DNA of 38,565 nt from 2-02-FULL-66-14 sp037443705 (GTDB lineage: Bacteria; Pseudomonadota; Gammaproteobacteria; Burkholderiales; SG8-39), in assembly GCA_037443705.1 (NCBI GenBank), contig JBBINV010000039.1, positions 1-38,565 on the forward strand, given 5' to 3'. Positions 1 to 7,241 of this stretch are shown piece after piece. The notes under the pieces were generated by a model that was not told where the DNA came from, did not search any database, and worked only from the letters and a program-made list of their open reading frames with translations. The translations under genes and the position numbers were made by a program. Position 1 is the first letter of the stretch. Every line of letters begins with the position of its first letter.

Positions 1-571
1 GCCGCGCGGCGAGCGCGCGCGCGAGATCCGCCACGACGCGCGGTGCGATCGTCCGGCGGGTCTCGTCGGAGACCGGCGCGATGCCGATCGCGCCGCCGGA
101 GCCTCGCAGCGCGGCGAGGCTCGGCAGGCGCACCGCGCGCGGCATCGCAAGCTGCGGCGCGACCGTCGCCGCCACGCGCCACGCCGGCTCCGGCTGGTAG
201 TGGTCCTTCGGCACCGCAGGCCACTCGGGATAGACGGACGCGAACCGGGCATCCAGATACACCTTGCGCGCCGCGCGCACGATGCGCCCGAGGCGCCGGA
301 TCGGCGGGCCGGCGCCGAGCAGCACCAGCAGCGCATCGAACGGCGCCTCGAGCAGCCGCATCCGGAGCGCCTTGACGAACATCGCGAGGCGGCTGCCGAA
401 GCCGATCACGCGCACGCCCGCCTCGCGCGCGAAAAGCGGCGCGTAGTTCGCACGCACGAGCACCGTAAGGCTGTCCTCCGGGAAGGCGTCGATCCAGGCG
501 CGCACCGTGGCGAAGGCCACGATCGTGTCGCCGAGCTTGCCGCGAAGCACGAAGAGCAACCGGCGCGCCAT
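1..571 (-). CDS. Glycosyltransferase family 9 (heptosyltransferase-like), 5' part only
   Basis: Reading the minus strand from the ATG at 571 gives an open frame of 190 codons that runs off the left window edge. The N-terminus reads MARRLLFVLRGKLGDTIVAF, the first strand and glycine loop typical of GT9 enzymes such as the ADP-heptose:LPS heptosyltransferases (RxxxLGDxxxxxP). Family members transfer heptose or a related sugar to LPS core or other glycans in the cytoplasm. Only the N-terminal Rossmann domain is present, so the substrate cannot be judged. The gene is divergent from gmd with 25 bases between the start codons. A TATAAT on the minus strand lies 11 bases before the ATG, so little room is left for a leader. 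Family assignment is fairly secure; the specific function is inferred. Confidence 0.8.
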   Translation of the reverse strand, partial: MARRLLFVLRGKLGDTIVAFATVRAWIDAFPEDSLTVLVRANYAPLFAREAGVRVIGFGSRLAMFVKALRMRLLEAPFDALLVLLGAGPPIRRLGRIVRAARKVYLDARFASVYPEWPAVPKDHYQPEPAWRVAATVAPQLAMPRAVRLPSLAALRGSGGAIGIAPVSDETRRTIAPRVVADLARALAAR

Positions 572-582
572 GGGAGGCGCCG

Positions 583-590
583 ATTATAAT
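583..590. promoter_or_regulatory. Palindromic -10 element (ATTATAAT), possible bidirectional promoter
   Basis: The 25-base gap between the two divergent genes contains ATTATAAT, a perfect palindrome that gives TATAAT on both strands. On the plus strand TATAAT (585-590) ends 6 bases before the gmd ATG, so transcription would start about at the ATG. On the minus strand it ends 11 bases before the GT9 ATG. I see no good -35 box in either direction. Shared palindromic -10 sites are known to drive divergent transcription in bacteria. Confidence 0.55.
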
Positions 591-596
591 TCGCCG

Positions 597-1634
597 ATGT
601 CGCAGAAAACGGCGCTCGTCACCGGGATCTCCGGGCAGGACGGCGCATATCTCGCGAAGCTCCTGCTCGAGAAAGGCTACCGTGTGGTGGGCGCGGTGCG
701 GCGCGCCTCCTACTCGCCGCTGCCTCGGCTCGCCGAGCTCGGCATCGCGGGCGAGGTGGAGTGCGTGTACTTCGAGCTGGGCGAGCTGCCCCAGATCCTG
801 CGCCTGATCGAGCGTGTCGCGCCCGACGAGATCTACAACCTCGCGGCGCAGAGCTTCGTGCCGGTGTCGTGGGAAGAGCCGCTCTACACCGCGGACATCG
901 ACGGCATGGGCGCGATGCGGCTCCTGGAGGCGATCCGCAATTTCCGGCCGAAGGCGCGCTTTTACCAGGCTTCGACCTCCGAGATGTTCGGAAAGGCGCA
1001 GGCCGTCCCGCAGGACGAGGCCACGCCCTTTTACCCGCGCAGCCCCTACGGCATCGCCAAGCTCTTCGCGCACTGGGCCACCGTCAATTACCGCGAGTCC
1101 TTCGGGATCCACGCTTCGTCCGGGATCCTGTTCAACCACGAATCGCCGCTCCGCGGCTCGGAGTTCGTGACGCGAAAGATCACGCTCGGGCTTGCGCGCA
1201 TCCTCGCCGGGAAGCAGGACGTGCTCGAGCTCGGCAACCTCGATGCGAACCGCGACTGGGGCTACGCGGGCGACTACGTCGAGGGCATGTGGCGCATGGT
1301 CCAGCAGCCCGAGGGCGGCGACTACGTGCTCGCCACGGGCGAGACGCGCACCATCCGCGAGTTCGTCGAGTACGCGTGCGAGGCTGCGGGCGTTAGGATC
1401 GCCTGGCGCGGCTCGGGTGCCGCCGAGACCGGCATCGACGAGAGGAGCGGCCGCACGCTCGTCCGGATCAATCCCGCGTTCCTTCGCCCGGCCGACGTCG
1501 ACCATCTGATCGGCAGCCCGGCCAAGGCGCGCGCAAAGCTCGGCTGGACGCCCAGGGTCGACGTGCGCACGCTCGCGCGCATGATGTACGAGGCCGACGT
1601 CAAGCGCGTGCGCGACGGCTTCGTGCCGTTCTAG
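597..1634 (+). CDS. gmd: GDP-mannose 4,6-dehydratase
   Basis: 345-residue short-chain dehydratase converting GDP-D-mannose to GDP-4-keto-6-deoxy-D-mannose, precursor of GDP-rhamnose, GDP-fucose or GDP-perosamine. The NAD(P) loop TGISGQDGAYLA is at residues 9-20. The family STSEMFG segment, the YGIAK Tyr/Lys pair, NHESPLRG and the NLDANRDWGYAGDYV segment are all visible, and the length fits. I chose ATG 597 because the protein then begins at the Rossmann strand; the frame is open further upstream but would overlap the divergent gene. There is no Shine-Dalgarno, and a perfect TATAAT ends 6 bases before the ATG. It is followed directly by a glycosyltransferase, and manC nearby supplies GDP-mannose. 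No reductase (rmd/fcl) is obvious in the window, so the keto sugar may be aminated by the DegT enzyme at 23913-25058 (inference). Confidence 0.95.
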   Translation: MSQKTALVTGISGQDGAYLAKLLLEKGYRVVGAVRRASYSPLPRLAELGIAGEVECVYFELGELPQILRLIERVAPDEIYNLAAQSFVPVSWEEPLYTADIDGMGAMRLLEAIRNFRPKARFYQASTSEMFGKAQAVPQDEATPFYPRSPYGIAKLFAHWATVNYRESFGIHASSGILFNHESPLRGSEFVTRKITLGLARILAGKQDVLELGNLDANRDWGYAGDYVEGMWRMVQQPEGGDYVLATGETRTIREFVEYACEAAGVRIAWRGSGAAETGIDERSGRTLVRINPAFLRPADVDHLIGSPAKARAKLGWTPRVDVRTLARMMYEADVKRVRDGFVPF

Positions 1635-2744
1635 GTGCACCTTCATCACGTCAACCTCCAGCGGTTCGCGGGAGGCGGCGAGTTCTACACCCGAGCCCTG
1701 ACCCGCGCGCTGCGCGATGCCGGCGCCCGCGTCACGCTCTACGTGAACCCCGCGAACCGGATCTGGGACGGGCTCCCGGACGTGCTGGGGATCCCTTCCG
1801 AGGACGCGCTCGCGGACCGGATTCCCGCCGGCGCGCTCGTCGTAACGCAATCGCCCCTCGAGCCCTCGACGCTGGCGCGCATCGCGCAGCGCCATCGCTG
1901 GGTCGCTTTTGCGCACATGCCGATCACCGAGGGACGCAGCGCCGGGGATTTGCGCGGCGCGCGGCTCGTCGTGACCGTCTCGGAATACTGCATCGGCCTG
2001 TTGCGGCGCGCCGGAATCGCGCAGGTTTACGCAGAGCCGCTCTACGGCATCGCCGACCTCGAGCGCGGCGCGGGCCGGCCCGTGATCGCGCGCTCGCCCT
2101 ACATCTGGGACCGGCGCAAGTTCCGCGACCGGCTGCTCGGCGCCCTCGAGCCGGGGACGGAAATTTTCCGGAAACGGGTCGAATTCCACAGGACGCCCGG
2201 CGTCGCACTGGGCGTGGTCTCGCTGATTTCGCCGATCAAGCAGTTTCCGCGGCTCTTTGCGATCCTTGCGCCGATCCTTGCGCGCGAGGCCGCAGTGCGG
2301 CTGGAGATCTTCGGCAGCGGGGGCTACGCGCAGGTTCGGGATCTCAAGCGGGCGCTCGCGCCGCTCGCCGCACGCACGCGCTTTTGGGGTCCGCAGGACA
2401 ACGTCGCGGCGATCTACCCGCGGCTCGACTACCTGATGACCGGGCTGCCGGAAAAGGAGGCGCTCGGCCTGAACGCGCTCGAAGCCCAGGCCTGCGGCAC
2501 GCCGGTGCTTGCCCCGAATGCCCCGCCCTTCACCGAGACCGTGCTCGACGGCGCCACCGGGTTTCTCTATCCCGATCCGCGCGAGGACGGCGGCGCCGGT
2601 TTCGCGCGGCTGCTCGCCGAAATCGCCGCCGGCCGCCCGCGCCCCGACCCGCACCGGGCGCGCGAGCATATTGCGAAGTTTTCGTATCCTGCGCTCGTGG
2701 AGCGCGCGCGGCGGCTGATCGACCGGCTATCTGCTTTGGACTGA
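1635..2744 (+). CDS. Glycosyltransferase family 4
   Basis: 369 residues. The GTG start directly follows the gmd TAG with no spacing, implying translational coupling. The N-terminal part has the family-4 pattern (FAGGGEFYTRALTRAL, the glycine loop after the first strand). The C-terminal half holds the nucleotide-sugar site EKEALGLNALEAQACGTPVL, a variant of the E-x7-E motif. It probably adds one sugar of the repeat unit on the cytoplasmic face of the inner membrane. Because it is coupled to gmd, the donor may be GDP-linked (inference). No signal peptide or membrane segment is seen. The stretch 2745-2802 after it carries only the presumed promoter of the next gene. Confidence 0.85.
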   Translation: MHLHHVNLQRFAGGGEFYTRALTRALRDAGARVTLYVNPANRIWDGLPDVLGIPSEDALADRIPAGALVVTQSPLEPSTLARIAQRHRWVAFAHMPITEGRSAGDLRGARLVVTVSEYCIGLLRRAGIAQVYAEPLYGIADLERGAGRPVIARSPYIWDRRKFRDRLLGALEPGTEIFRKRVEFHRTPGVALGVVSLISPIKQFPRLFAILAPILAREAAVRLEIFGSGGYAQVRDLKRALAPLAARTRFWGPQDNVAAIYPRLDYLMTGLPEKEALGLNALEAQACGTPVLAPNAPPFTETVLDGATGFLYPDPREDGGAGFARLLAEIAAGRPRPDPHRAREHIAKFSYPALVERARRLIDRLSALD

Positions 2745-2790
2745 TGCCCGGAATTCGGGGCCGCAGTCCGATATCCGCCTCGCGAAATGG

Positions 2791-2802
2791 TAGACTGAAC
2801 CC
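2791..2802 (+). promoter_or_regulatory. -10 box of the abrB/vapC module (leaderless spacing)
   Basis: TAGACT (2791-2796; four of six bases match TATAAT) is followed by exactly six bases and then the ATG at 2803. There is no purine-rich ribosome site before the ATG, so a transcript from this box would be leaderless. A -35 hexamer is not convincing. Confidence 0.4.
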
Positions 2803-3048
2803 ATGAAGACCACCATCGATGCCGCCGGCCGGGCCGTTATTCCGAAGGCATTGCGCGAGCGTCTCGGCCTCTCCGGAGGCCGGACCGTGGACATTCGCGA
2901 GCGCGAGGGACATCTTGAAATCGAGCCTGCGCTGACCCCGGTGAGGCTGGTGCGCCGCGGGCGCGTGAACGTCGCAGTCCCGGACCGGAAGCTTCCGGCG
3001 CTCACGGGCGAAATCGTAAGGGATACCATCGAACAACTGCGCCGGTAA
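2803..3048 (+). CDS. AbrB/VapB-family antitoxin
   Basis: 81-residue DNA-binding antitoxin. The N-terminus MKTTIDAAGRAVIPKALRER is the classic swapped-hairpin AbrB fold (beta strand, GR-hVIPK, then 'LRERLGLSGG'). The C-terminal tail would wrap around the PIN toxin encoded next. In such pairs the antitoxin neutralises the VapC ribonuclease and represses its own promoter. The stop codon is TAA (3046-3048). If it were TGA, as in many such overlaps, it would create a GTG start for the toxin. The module sits between a glycosyltransferase gene and manC. Confidence 0.85.
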   Translation: MKTTIDAAGRAVIPKALRERLGLSGGRTVDIREREGHLEIEPALTPVRLVRRGRVNVAVPDRKLPALTGEIVRDTIEQLRR

Positions 3049-3449
3049 TCGCGGTCGACACCAGCGCCGTCGTTGCCGCATTCGCTTCCTGGCACGACGG
3101 GCATCGCAGCGCTCTTGCCGCGCTCGCGCGACGGCCGCGGATCCCCTCCCACGTGTTGGTCGAGTCGTTTTCAGTTCTCACGCGCTTGCCAGCGCCACAC
3201 CGGTCGCCGTCCGACGCCGTGGCGACGTTTCTCGCGGAGAACTTTCCCCAGGCCCCGCTCGGCCTGCCGGCAGCGGCCCTGCGCCCGCTGCTTCGCACCG
3301 TGGTAGATGCGCGCGTTTCGGGAGGAGCCATCGACGATGCGTTAATCGGGAAAACCGTTCGGCGCGCCGGCGCCACGCTCCTCACTCGCGACAAACGTGC
3401 CATCCCGGCCCATGAACGGATCATGGTGCGTTACGGACTGATCGGATGA
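3045..3449 (+). CDS. VapC-like PIN-domain toxin lacking a usable start codon
   Basis: From 3045 the frame encodes a full-length PIN ribonuclease of 134 residues: (V)IAVDTSAVVAAF with acidic Asp5, VLVESF with Glu40, then GGAIDDALIG and TRDKRA holding the last acidic positions. The domain is therefore complete at the protein level. However, the codon where VapC normally starts is GTA (3045-3047), followed by ATC, and no ATG, GTG or TTG occurs in frame until GTG 3153. A start there would lose Asp5 and the first strand. A G at 3047 would restore GTG for the toxin and change the antitoxin stop from TAA to TGA. The toxin is probably translationally silent or made from a non-standard start. The stop overlaps manC by 4 bases (ATGA). 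Confidence 0.7.
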   Translation, partial: VIAVDTSAVVAAFASWHDGHRSALAALARRPRIPSHVLVESFSVLTRLPAPHRSPSDAVATFLAENFPQAPLGLPAAALRPLLRTVVDARVSGGAIDDALIGKTVRRAGATLLTRDKRAIPAHERIMVRYGLIG

Positions 3450-4882
3450 CCGCCGCCGTGCACAAGCCCCTCGTTCCCGTGATCCTCTCCGGGGGCTCGG
3501 GAAGCCGCCTCTGGCCGATGTCGCGCCGCCTGCTGCCGAAGCAGTTCCTGCCGCTCGTCACCGAGCGCTCGCTCCTGCAGGACACGGCGCTGCGGCTCGA
3601 GGGCCTCAAGGACGCGGGTGCGCCGGTGGTGGTGGCGAACCACGAGCACCGCTTCATCGTCTCGGAGCAACTGCGCGAGGCCGGGGTCGCGCCGCGCGCG
3701 ACGCTCCTCGAGCCGGTGGGCCGGAACACCGCGCCGGCGATCGCGGCGGCCGCGGCGTTCGTTGCGCGCGAGGATCCGGAGGCGGTGCTGCTCGTGCTTC
3801 CGTCCGATCACCTGATCGGCGACGTGCCCGCGTTCCATCGCGCCGTGCTCCGCGCCGCCGCGCTCGCCGCCGAGGGTCATCTCGTCACCTTCGGCATCGC
3901 ACCCGAGGGCCCGGCGACCGGCTATGGCTACATCCAGGCCGGGGCGCCGATCGCGGGGCAGAAGGACGCGTACCGCATCCGGCGCTTCGTGGAGAAGCCG
4001 GCGCTCAGGCGCGCCAAATCCTTCCTCGCGAAGGGCGGCTACCTCTGGAACAGCGGCATGTTCGCGTTCACCGCGAGCGCGCTCCTGGAGGAGATCGCCG
4101 CGCACCGGCCGGCGATCGCCGCCGCGGCGGCGAAGGCGCTCGAGGGCGCCGCGAGCGACCTCGACTTCCTGCGCCTGGAGGCGAAATCCTTCGCCGACTG
4201 CCCGTCCGACTCGATCGACTACGCGGTGATGGAGAAGACCGCGCGCGGCGCGGTGGTGCGCGCGAAGATGCGCTGGAGCGACGTAGGCTCCTGGGGCGCG
4301 CTCTGGGAGATCGGGCGCAAGGACCGCGCGAAGAACGTCGCGCGCGGCGACGTGTGGCTCCACGACGCCGCGGGCTGCTACGTCCGCGCCGACGGCCGGC
4401 ACGTGTCGGTGCTCGGCGCGCGCGACCTCGTCGTGGTGGAGACCGACGACGCGGTGCTCGTCGCGGCCCGATCGCGCGCGCAGGAAGTGAAGGAGGTCGT
4501 CGCGAAGCTCGAGGGGCAGCGCCGCACCGAGCACGTCTCGCACACGCGCGTCTACCGCCCGTGGGGCTACTACGAGTCGGTGGATGCGGGCAGCCGCTTC
4601 CATGTCAAGCGCCTGATGGTGAAGCCGGGGCACGCGCTGTCGCTCCAGCGCCACCGCAAGCGCGCCGAGCACTGGGTGGTGGTCTCGGGCGTCGCGCGCG
4701 TGACGCGCGACGGCGAGACGCTCGAGCTCCAGGAAAACCAGTCCACCTTCATCCCGCTCGGGACCACGCACCGGCTCGAGAATCCCGGCACCGAGCCCCT
4801 TTTCATCGTCGAGGTCCAGTCCGGAAGCTACCTGGGCGAAGACGACATCGAGCGCTTCGACGACCGGTACAACCGCAGCTGA
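3446..4882 (+). CDS. manC: Mannose-1-phosphate guanylyltransferase / mannose-6-phosphate isomerase
   Basis: 478-residue bifunctional enzyme of the AlgA/ManC/XanB type. It isomerises fructose-6-P to mannose-6-P and forms GDP-mannose from mannose-1-P and GTP. Residues 16-24 are the pyrophosphorylase signature GGSGSRLWP; FVEKP and WNSGMF follow in the nucleotidyltransferase domain. The last third is the type II isomerase cupin with KPGHALSLQRHRKRAEHWVV. The length is normal. ATG 3446 overlaps the stop of the PIN-toxin frame (ATGA), so manC seems translationally coupled to a toxin-antitoxin mRNA. Its product feeds gmd. A phosphomannomutase is not in the window. Confidence 0.95.
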   Translation: MTAAVHKPLVPVILSGGSGSRLWPMSRRLLPKQFLPLVTERSLLQDTALRLEGLKDAGAPVVVANHEHRFIVSEQLREAGVAPRATLLEPVGRNTAPAIAAAAAFVAREDPEAVLLVLPSDHLIGDVPAFHRAVLRAAALAAEGHLVTFGIAPEGPATGYGYIQAGAPIAGQKDAYRIRRFVEKPALRRAKSFLAKGGYLWNSGMFAFTASALLEEIAAHRPAIAAAAAKALEGAASDLDFLRLEAKSFADCPSDSIDYAVMEKTARGAVVRAKMRWSDVGSWGALWEIGRKDRAKNVARGDVWLHDAAGCYVRADGRHVSVLGARDLVVVETDDAVLVAARSRAQEVKEVVAKLEGQRRTEHVSHTRVYRPWGYYESVDAGSRFHVKRLMVKPGHALSLQRHRKRAEHWVVVSGVARVTRDGETLELQENQSTFIPLGTTHRLENPGTEPLFIVEVQSGSYLGEDDIERFDDRYNRS

Positions 4883-4968
4883 CCACGCTGCCTGCTCCCG
4901 ATTTTTGGATACGCCCTCCACAAAACGGGAGGAATTCCTGGAGGCCCGGGATCTGATACTACATCCGG

Positions 4969-4980
4969 TATAATCGTCCG
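4969..4980 (+). promoter_or_regulatory. TATAAT -10 box of hicAB, six bases from the start codon
   Basis: A perfect TATAAT (4969-4974) is followed by six bases and the GTG at 4981, the same geometry as at gmd. There is no Shine-Dalgarno. The palindrome AGGAATTCCT (4930-4939) lies about 30 bases upstream and could be an operator, but this is speculative. The rest of 4883-4968 shows no gene. Confidence 0.5.
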
Positions 4981-5220
4981 GTGACGAAGCGCGCCAAGCT
5001 GCTTGCGGCGATTCGGAACAACCCCAGGAGCGTGCGTTTCGCCGACGCGTGCCGGACGGCCGAGGCGATCGGCTTCGTCCGGGCCGGCGGAAAGGGCTCG
5101 CACACCGTTTACGCCAAGTCCGGCGAGCCGGTGATCCTGAACTTTCAGAATCGCGGCGGGTACATACCACCGTATCAGGCGCGTCAGTTGATCGACATGA
5201 TGGACAAGTACGGAGGCTGA
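4981..5220 (+). CDS. hicA: HicA-family mRNA interferase toxin
   Basis: 79 residues, a normal size for HicA. These dsRBD-like toxins cleave mRNA and carry one catalytic His in a G-S-H motif; here GGKGSHTVY puts it at residue 41. The usual small N-terminal helix (KLLAAIRNNPRSVRFADACRT) and C-terminal helix (PYQARQLIDMM) are present. The start is GTG; the next in-frame starts would cut into the fold. hicB begins 3 bases after the stop, and its ribosome site GGAGG lies inside the end of hicA, so the pair is coupled. No inactivating change is seen. Confidence 0.88.
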   Translation: MTKRAKLLAAIRNNPRSVRFADACRTAEAIGFVRAGGKGSHTVYAKSGEPVILNFQNRGGYIPPYQARQLIDMMDKYGG

Positions 5221-5223
5221 ACG

Positions 5224-5574
5224 ATGCGTTACCCGATCGAGGTCTTCTGGAGCGACGAGGACGAGGGTTTCATCGCGATCGCGCCGGACCTCCCCGGCGC
5301 CTCGGCGTGGGGCAAGACGGAAGCGAAAGCGATCGCCGAGCTCCACACGGTGATCGGGCTCTGGATCAAGGCGGCCCGCAAGGCCGGCAACCCGGTGCCC
5401 AGACCGAGCGATCGGGCGGATGTCAACTACAGCGGGAAGTTCCTCATGCGGGTGCCGAAACGCCTGCATGCCGAGCTTGCGCACGCGGCCAAAGCGCAAG
5501 GCGTGAGCCTCAACCAATACGTCCTCTACGTGCTCGCCAAGGGCCATGCCGCGCGCGCACGCAGGGCCGCGTAG
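5224..5574 (+). CDS. hicB: HicB-family antitoxin
   Basis: 116 residues. The N-terminal half (YPIEVFWSDEDEGFIAIAPDLPG) is the partial RNase-H-like HicB fold that binds HicA. The C-terminal part (GKFLMRVPKRLHAELAHAAK, then GVSLNQYVLYVLA) is a ribbon-helix-helix DNA-binding domain expected to repress the hicAB promoter. The ATG at 5224 is preceded by GGAGG at a good distance. The toxin-first order is usual for hicAB. Both genes look intact, unlike most of the other toxin-antitoxin modules in this window. Confidence 0.88.
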   Translation: MRYPIEVFWSDEDEGFIAIAPDLPGASAWGKTEAKAIAELHTVIGLWIKAARKAGNPVPRPSDRADVNYSGKFLMRVPKRLHAELAHAAKAQGVSLNQYVLYVLAKGHAARARRAA

Positions 5575-5592
5575 GGCGCTCGGGAGCGTTCT

Positions 5593-6192
5593 TTGACCTC
5601 GAACCACAGAAACACCACCATCGTGGAGCACCTCGTGAGCCGCGCCGAGCGCGAGGCGAGGAACGCGCATCGCGGCGCGGTGCTCTGGCTCACGGGCCTC
5701 TCGGGCGCGGGGAAGTCCACGCTCGCGATGCGCACCGAGCGCGCGCTCTACGACCGCGGGCGGCACGCCTACGTGCTCGACGGCGACAACGTGCGCCGGG
5801 GGCTTTCCTCCGACCTCGGCTTCTCGGTCGAGGACCGCGACGAGAACCTGCGGCGCGTGGCCGAGCTCGCGGCGCTCTTCGCGGACGCCGGCTTCATCGT
5901 GATCAGCGCCTTCATCTCGCCGCTCGCAAAGGAACGGGCCTTCGCGCGCAGCCGCTTCCCGGATAACTTCCACGAGATCTACGTGCGCGCGAGCCTCGAG
6001 ACCTGCGAGCGCCGCGACCCGAAAGGCCTGTACGCGCGCGCGCGCCGGCGCGAGATCCCGGACTTCACCGGCATCTCCTCGCCCTTCGAGGCGCCGGCCA
6101 CGCCCGACCTCGTGGTGGACACCGAGGCGCTGGATGCCGAGCGAGCGTGCGCGCTGCTGCTCGATTACGCGGAGCGGCGGACCGGCCTCTAG
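5593..6192 (+). CDS. cysC: Adenylylsulfate (APS) kinase
   Basis: 199-residue cytoplasmic kinase that phosphorylates adenosine 5'-phosphosulfate to PAPS. The P-loop GLSGAGKST is at residues 35-43. The family segments LDGDNVRRGLSSDLGFS, DRDENLRRVAE and the 'KGLYARARR' loop follow. TTG 5593 is taken as start because GGGAG sits 6 bases upstream. A later start (for example GTG at V11) is possible and would keep the P-loop. No cysN, cysD or sulfotransferase is present here, so within this locus the PAPS would have no visible user. It may serve sulfation of the polysaccharide by an enzyme outside the window (inference). Confidence 0.92.
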   Translation: MTSNHRNTTIVEHLVSRAEREARNAHRGAVLWLTGLSGAGKSTLAMRTERALYDRGRHAYVLDGDNVRRGLSSDLGFSVEDRDENLRRVAELAALFADAGFIVISAFISPLAKERAFARSRFPDNFHEIYVRASLETCERRDPKGLYARARRREIPDFTGISSPFEAPATPDLVVDTEALDAERACALLLDYAERRTGL

Positions 6193-6250
6193 AGAGCCCG
6201 AAGCGCCCGGCGGCCATGCACGATTTGCACGCCGCGTGCATCATATCCGC

Positions 6251-6526
6251 ATGCGGATTGCGAGGGCGATCGAGCCGGTCCTGCGGCGGGCGGGGCGGCA
6301 GTTCCCTGCGGTACAGGTCTCCGGAGCGCGCCAGACCGGGAAGACTTCGCTCCTGCGGCGGCTGTTCGCGCGCGCCTCGTACCCCACGCTCGGCCTGCCG
6401 GCGGCCGAACGGGAGCGCGTGAAGGAGAAGCGGATCGTCTGCCGCACGAAAGTTGCCTGCAAGCTTCCGGAAGGCGCCCGCGTGGTCCCTTCAAGCGAGG
6501 CCCTGAAACGCCACGCGCGACCGTGA
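6251..6526 (+). pseudogene. Remnant of an AAA/DUF4143-type ATPase with internal deletion
   Basis: The 91-codon frame starts with MRIARAIEPVLRRAGRQFPA and contains a P-loop (SGARQTGKTSLLRRLF), as in the N-terminus of the roughly 400-residue ATPases with a DUF4143 C-terminal domain. After 'YPTLGLPAAERE' it passes straight into a segment resembling the extreme C-terminus of such proteins (KRIVCRTKV, then VVPSSEAL). Most of the ATPase core is missing, so an in-frame internal deletion is likely. The reading frame stays open to a TGA one base before the GT2 start codon. The family match is from motif memory, and the C-terminal match is weaker than the N-terminal one. Confidence 0.6.
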
Positions 6527-6527
6527 C

Positions 6528-7241
6528 GTGATCACGCTCTCGATCGTCAGCCACCGCCAGAACGCGCTCGTCAACGCGCTGCTCGGGGACGTGGGACGCA
6601 ATTGTGTCGGGCGCGTTGCGCTCGTCATCACCGAAAACGTGCCTGACGAAGTCCCGATCTCGACCCCCTTGCCCTTCGAGAGAATCGTCAACGACCGCAT
6701 CAAAGGCTTCGGCGCGAACCACAACGCGGCCTTCGCGCGCTGCCGCACGCCCTACTTCTGCGCCTGCAACCCGGACGTGCGCCTGCCCGCGGACCCGTTT
6801 GCGCCGCTGCTCGCGGCGCTCGCCGATCCATCGGTCGCGGTGGCGGGCCCGCTCGTGCGAAGCCCGGAGGGATCGGTCGAGGACAGCGCGCGGCGCTTTC
6901 CGACCGCGCTGCGGCTCGCGCGAAAGCTTTTTCGGGATGAAAGACGTCCCGACTACCCGGTCGACCAGGGCCCGCAGGAAGTCGACTGGATCGCCGGGAT
7001 GTTCATGCTGTTCAGCGCCGACGCGTTCCGCGCCGCAGGCGGCTTCGACGAGGCGTATTTCCTGTACTACGAGGACGTCGACCTCTGCCGCCGGCTGAAG
7101 GCCGCCGGAAGAAAGATTCTTTTCGAGCCCCGAAGCGAAGTCGTGCACGATGCGCGACGCGCGAGCCGGCGCGACCCGCGCATGGCCTGGCATCACGCCG
7201 CGAGCGCGCTGCGGTTTCTCCTTTCGAGAAGCTCCTCGTAG
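6528..7241 (+). CDS. Glycosyltransferase family 2 (rhamnosyltransferase-like)
   Basis: 237 residues, GTG start. The protein begins MITLSIVSHRQNALV (first strand of the GT-A fold). CNPDVRLPADPF is the donor/metal region. DWIAGMFMLFSADAFRAAGGFDEAYFLYYEDVDLCRRL is the acceptor-side ED motif typical of WbbL-like rhamnosyl and related transferases. It probably adds a sugar to the lipid-linked repeat unit, and dTDP-rhamnose is made by the rfb genes in this window (inference). Its 3' end overlaps the convergent glycosyltransferase by 49 bases. No terminator hairpin is visible between the two. Confidence 0.85.
   Translation: MITLSIVSHRQNALVNALLGDVGRNCVGRVALVITENVPDEVPISTPLPFERIVNDRIKGFGANHNAAFARCRTPYFCACNPDVRLPADPFAPLLAALADPSVAVAGPLVRSPEGSVEDSARRFPTALRLARKLFRDERRPDYPVDQGPQEVDWIAGMFMLFSADAFRAAGGFDEAYFLYYEDVDLCRRLKAAGRKILFEPRSEVVHDARRASRRDPRMAWHHAASALRFLLSRSSS

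Noticed and set aside
4883..4980. Possible terminator between manC and hicA (CTCCCG and CGGGAG arms)
   Set aside because: The arms need a bulge and a long loop and have no clean T run after them; not strong enough to list.
6239..6250. CATCAT six bases before the ATG of the ATPase remnant as a fifth leaderless promoter
   Set aside because: Only four of six -10 bases match and there is no -35; too weak to count with the others.
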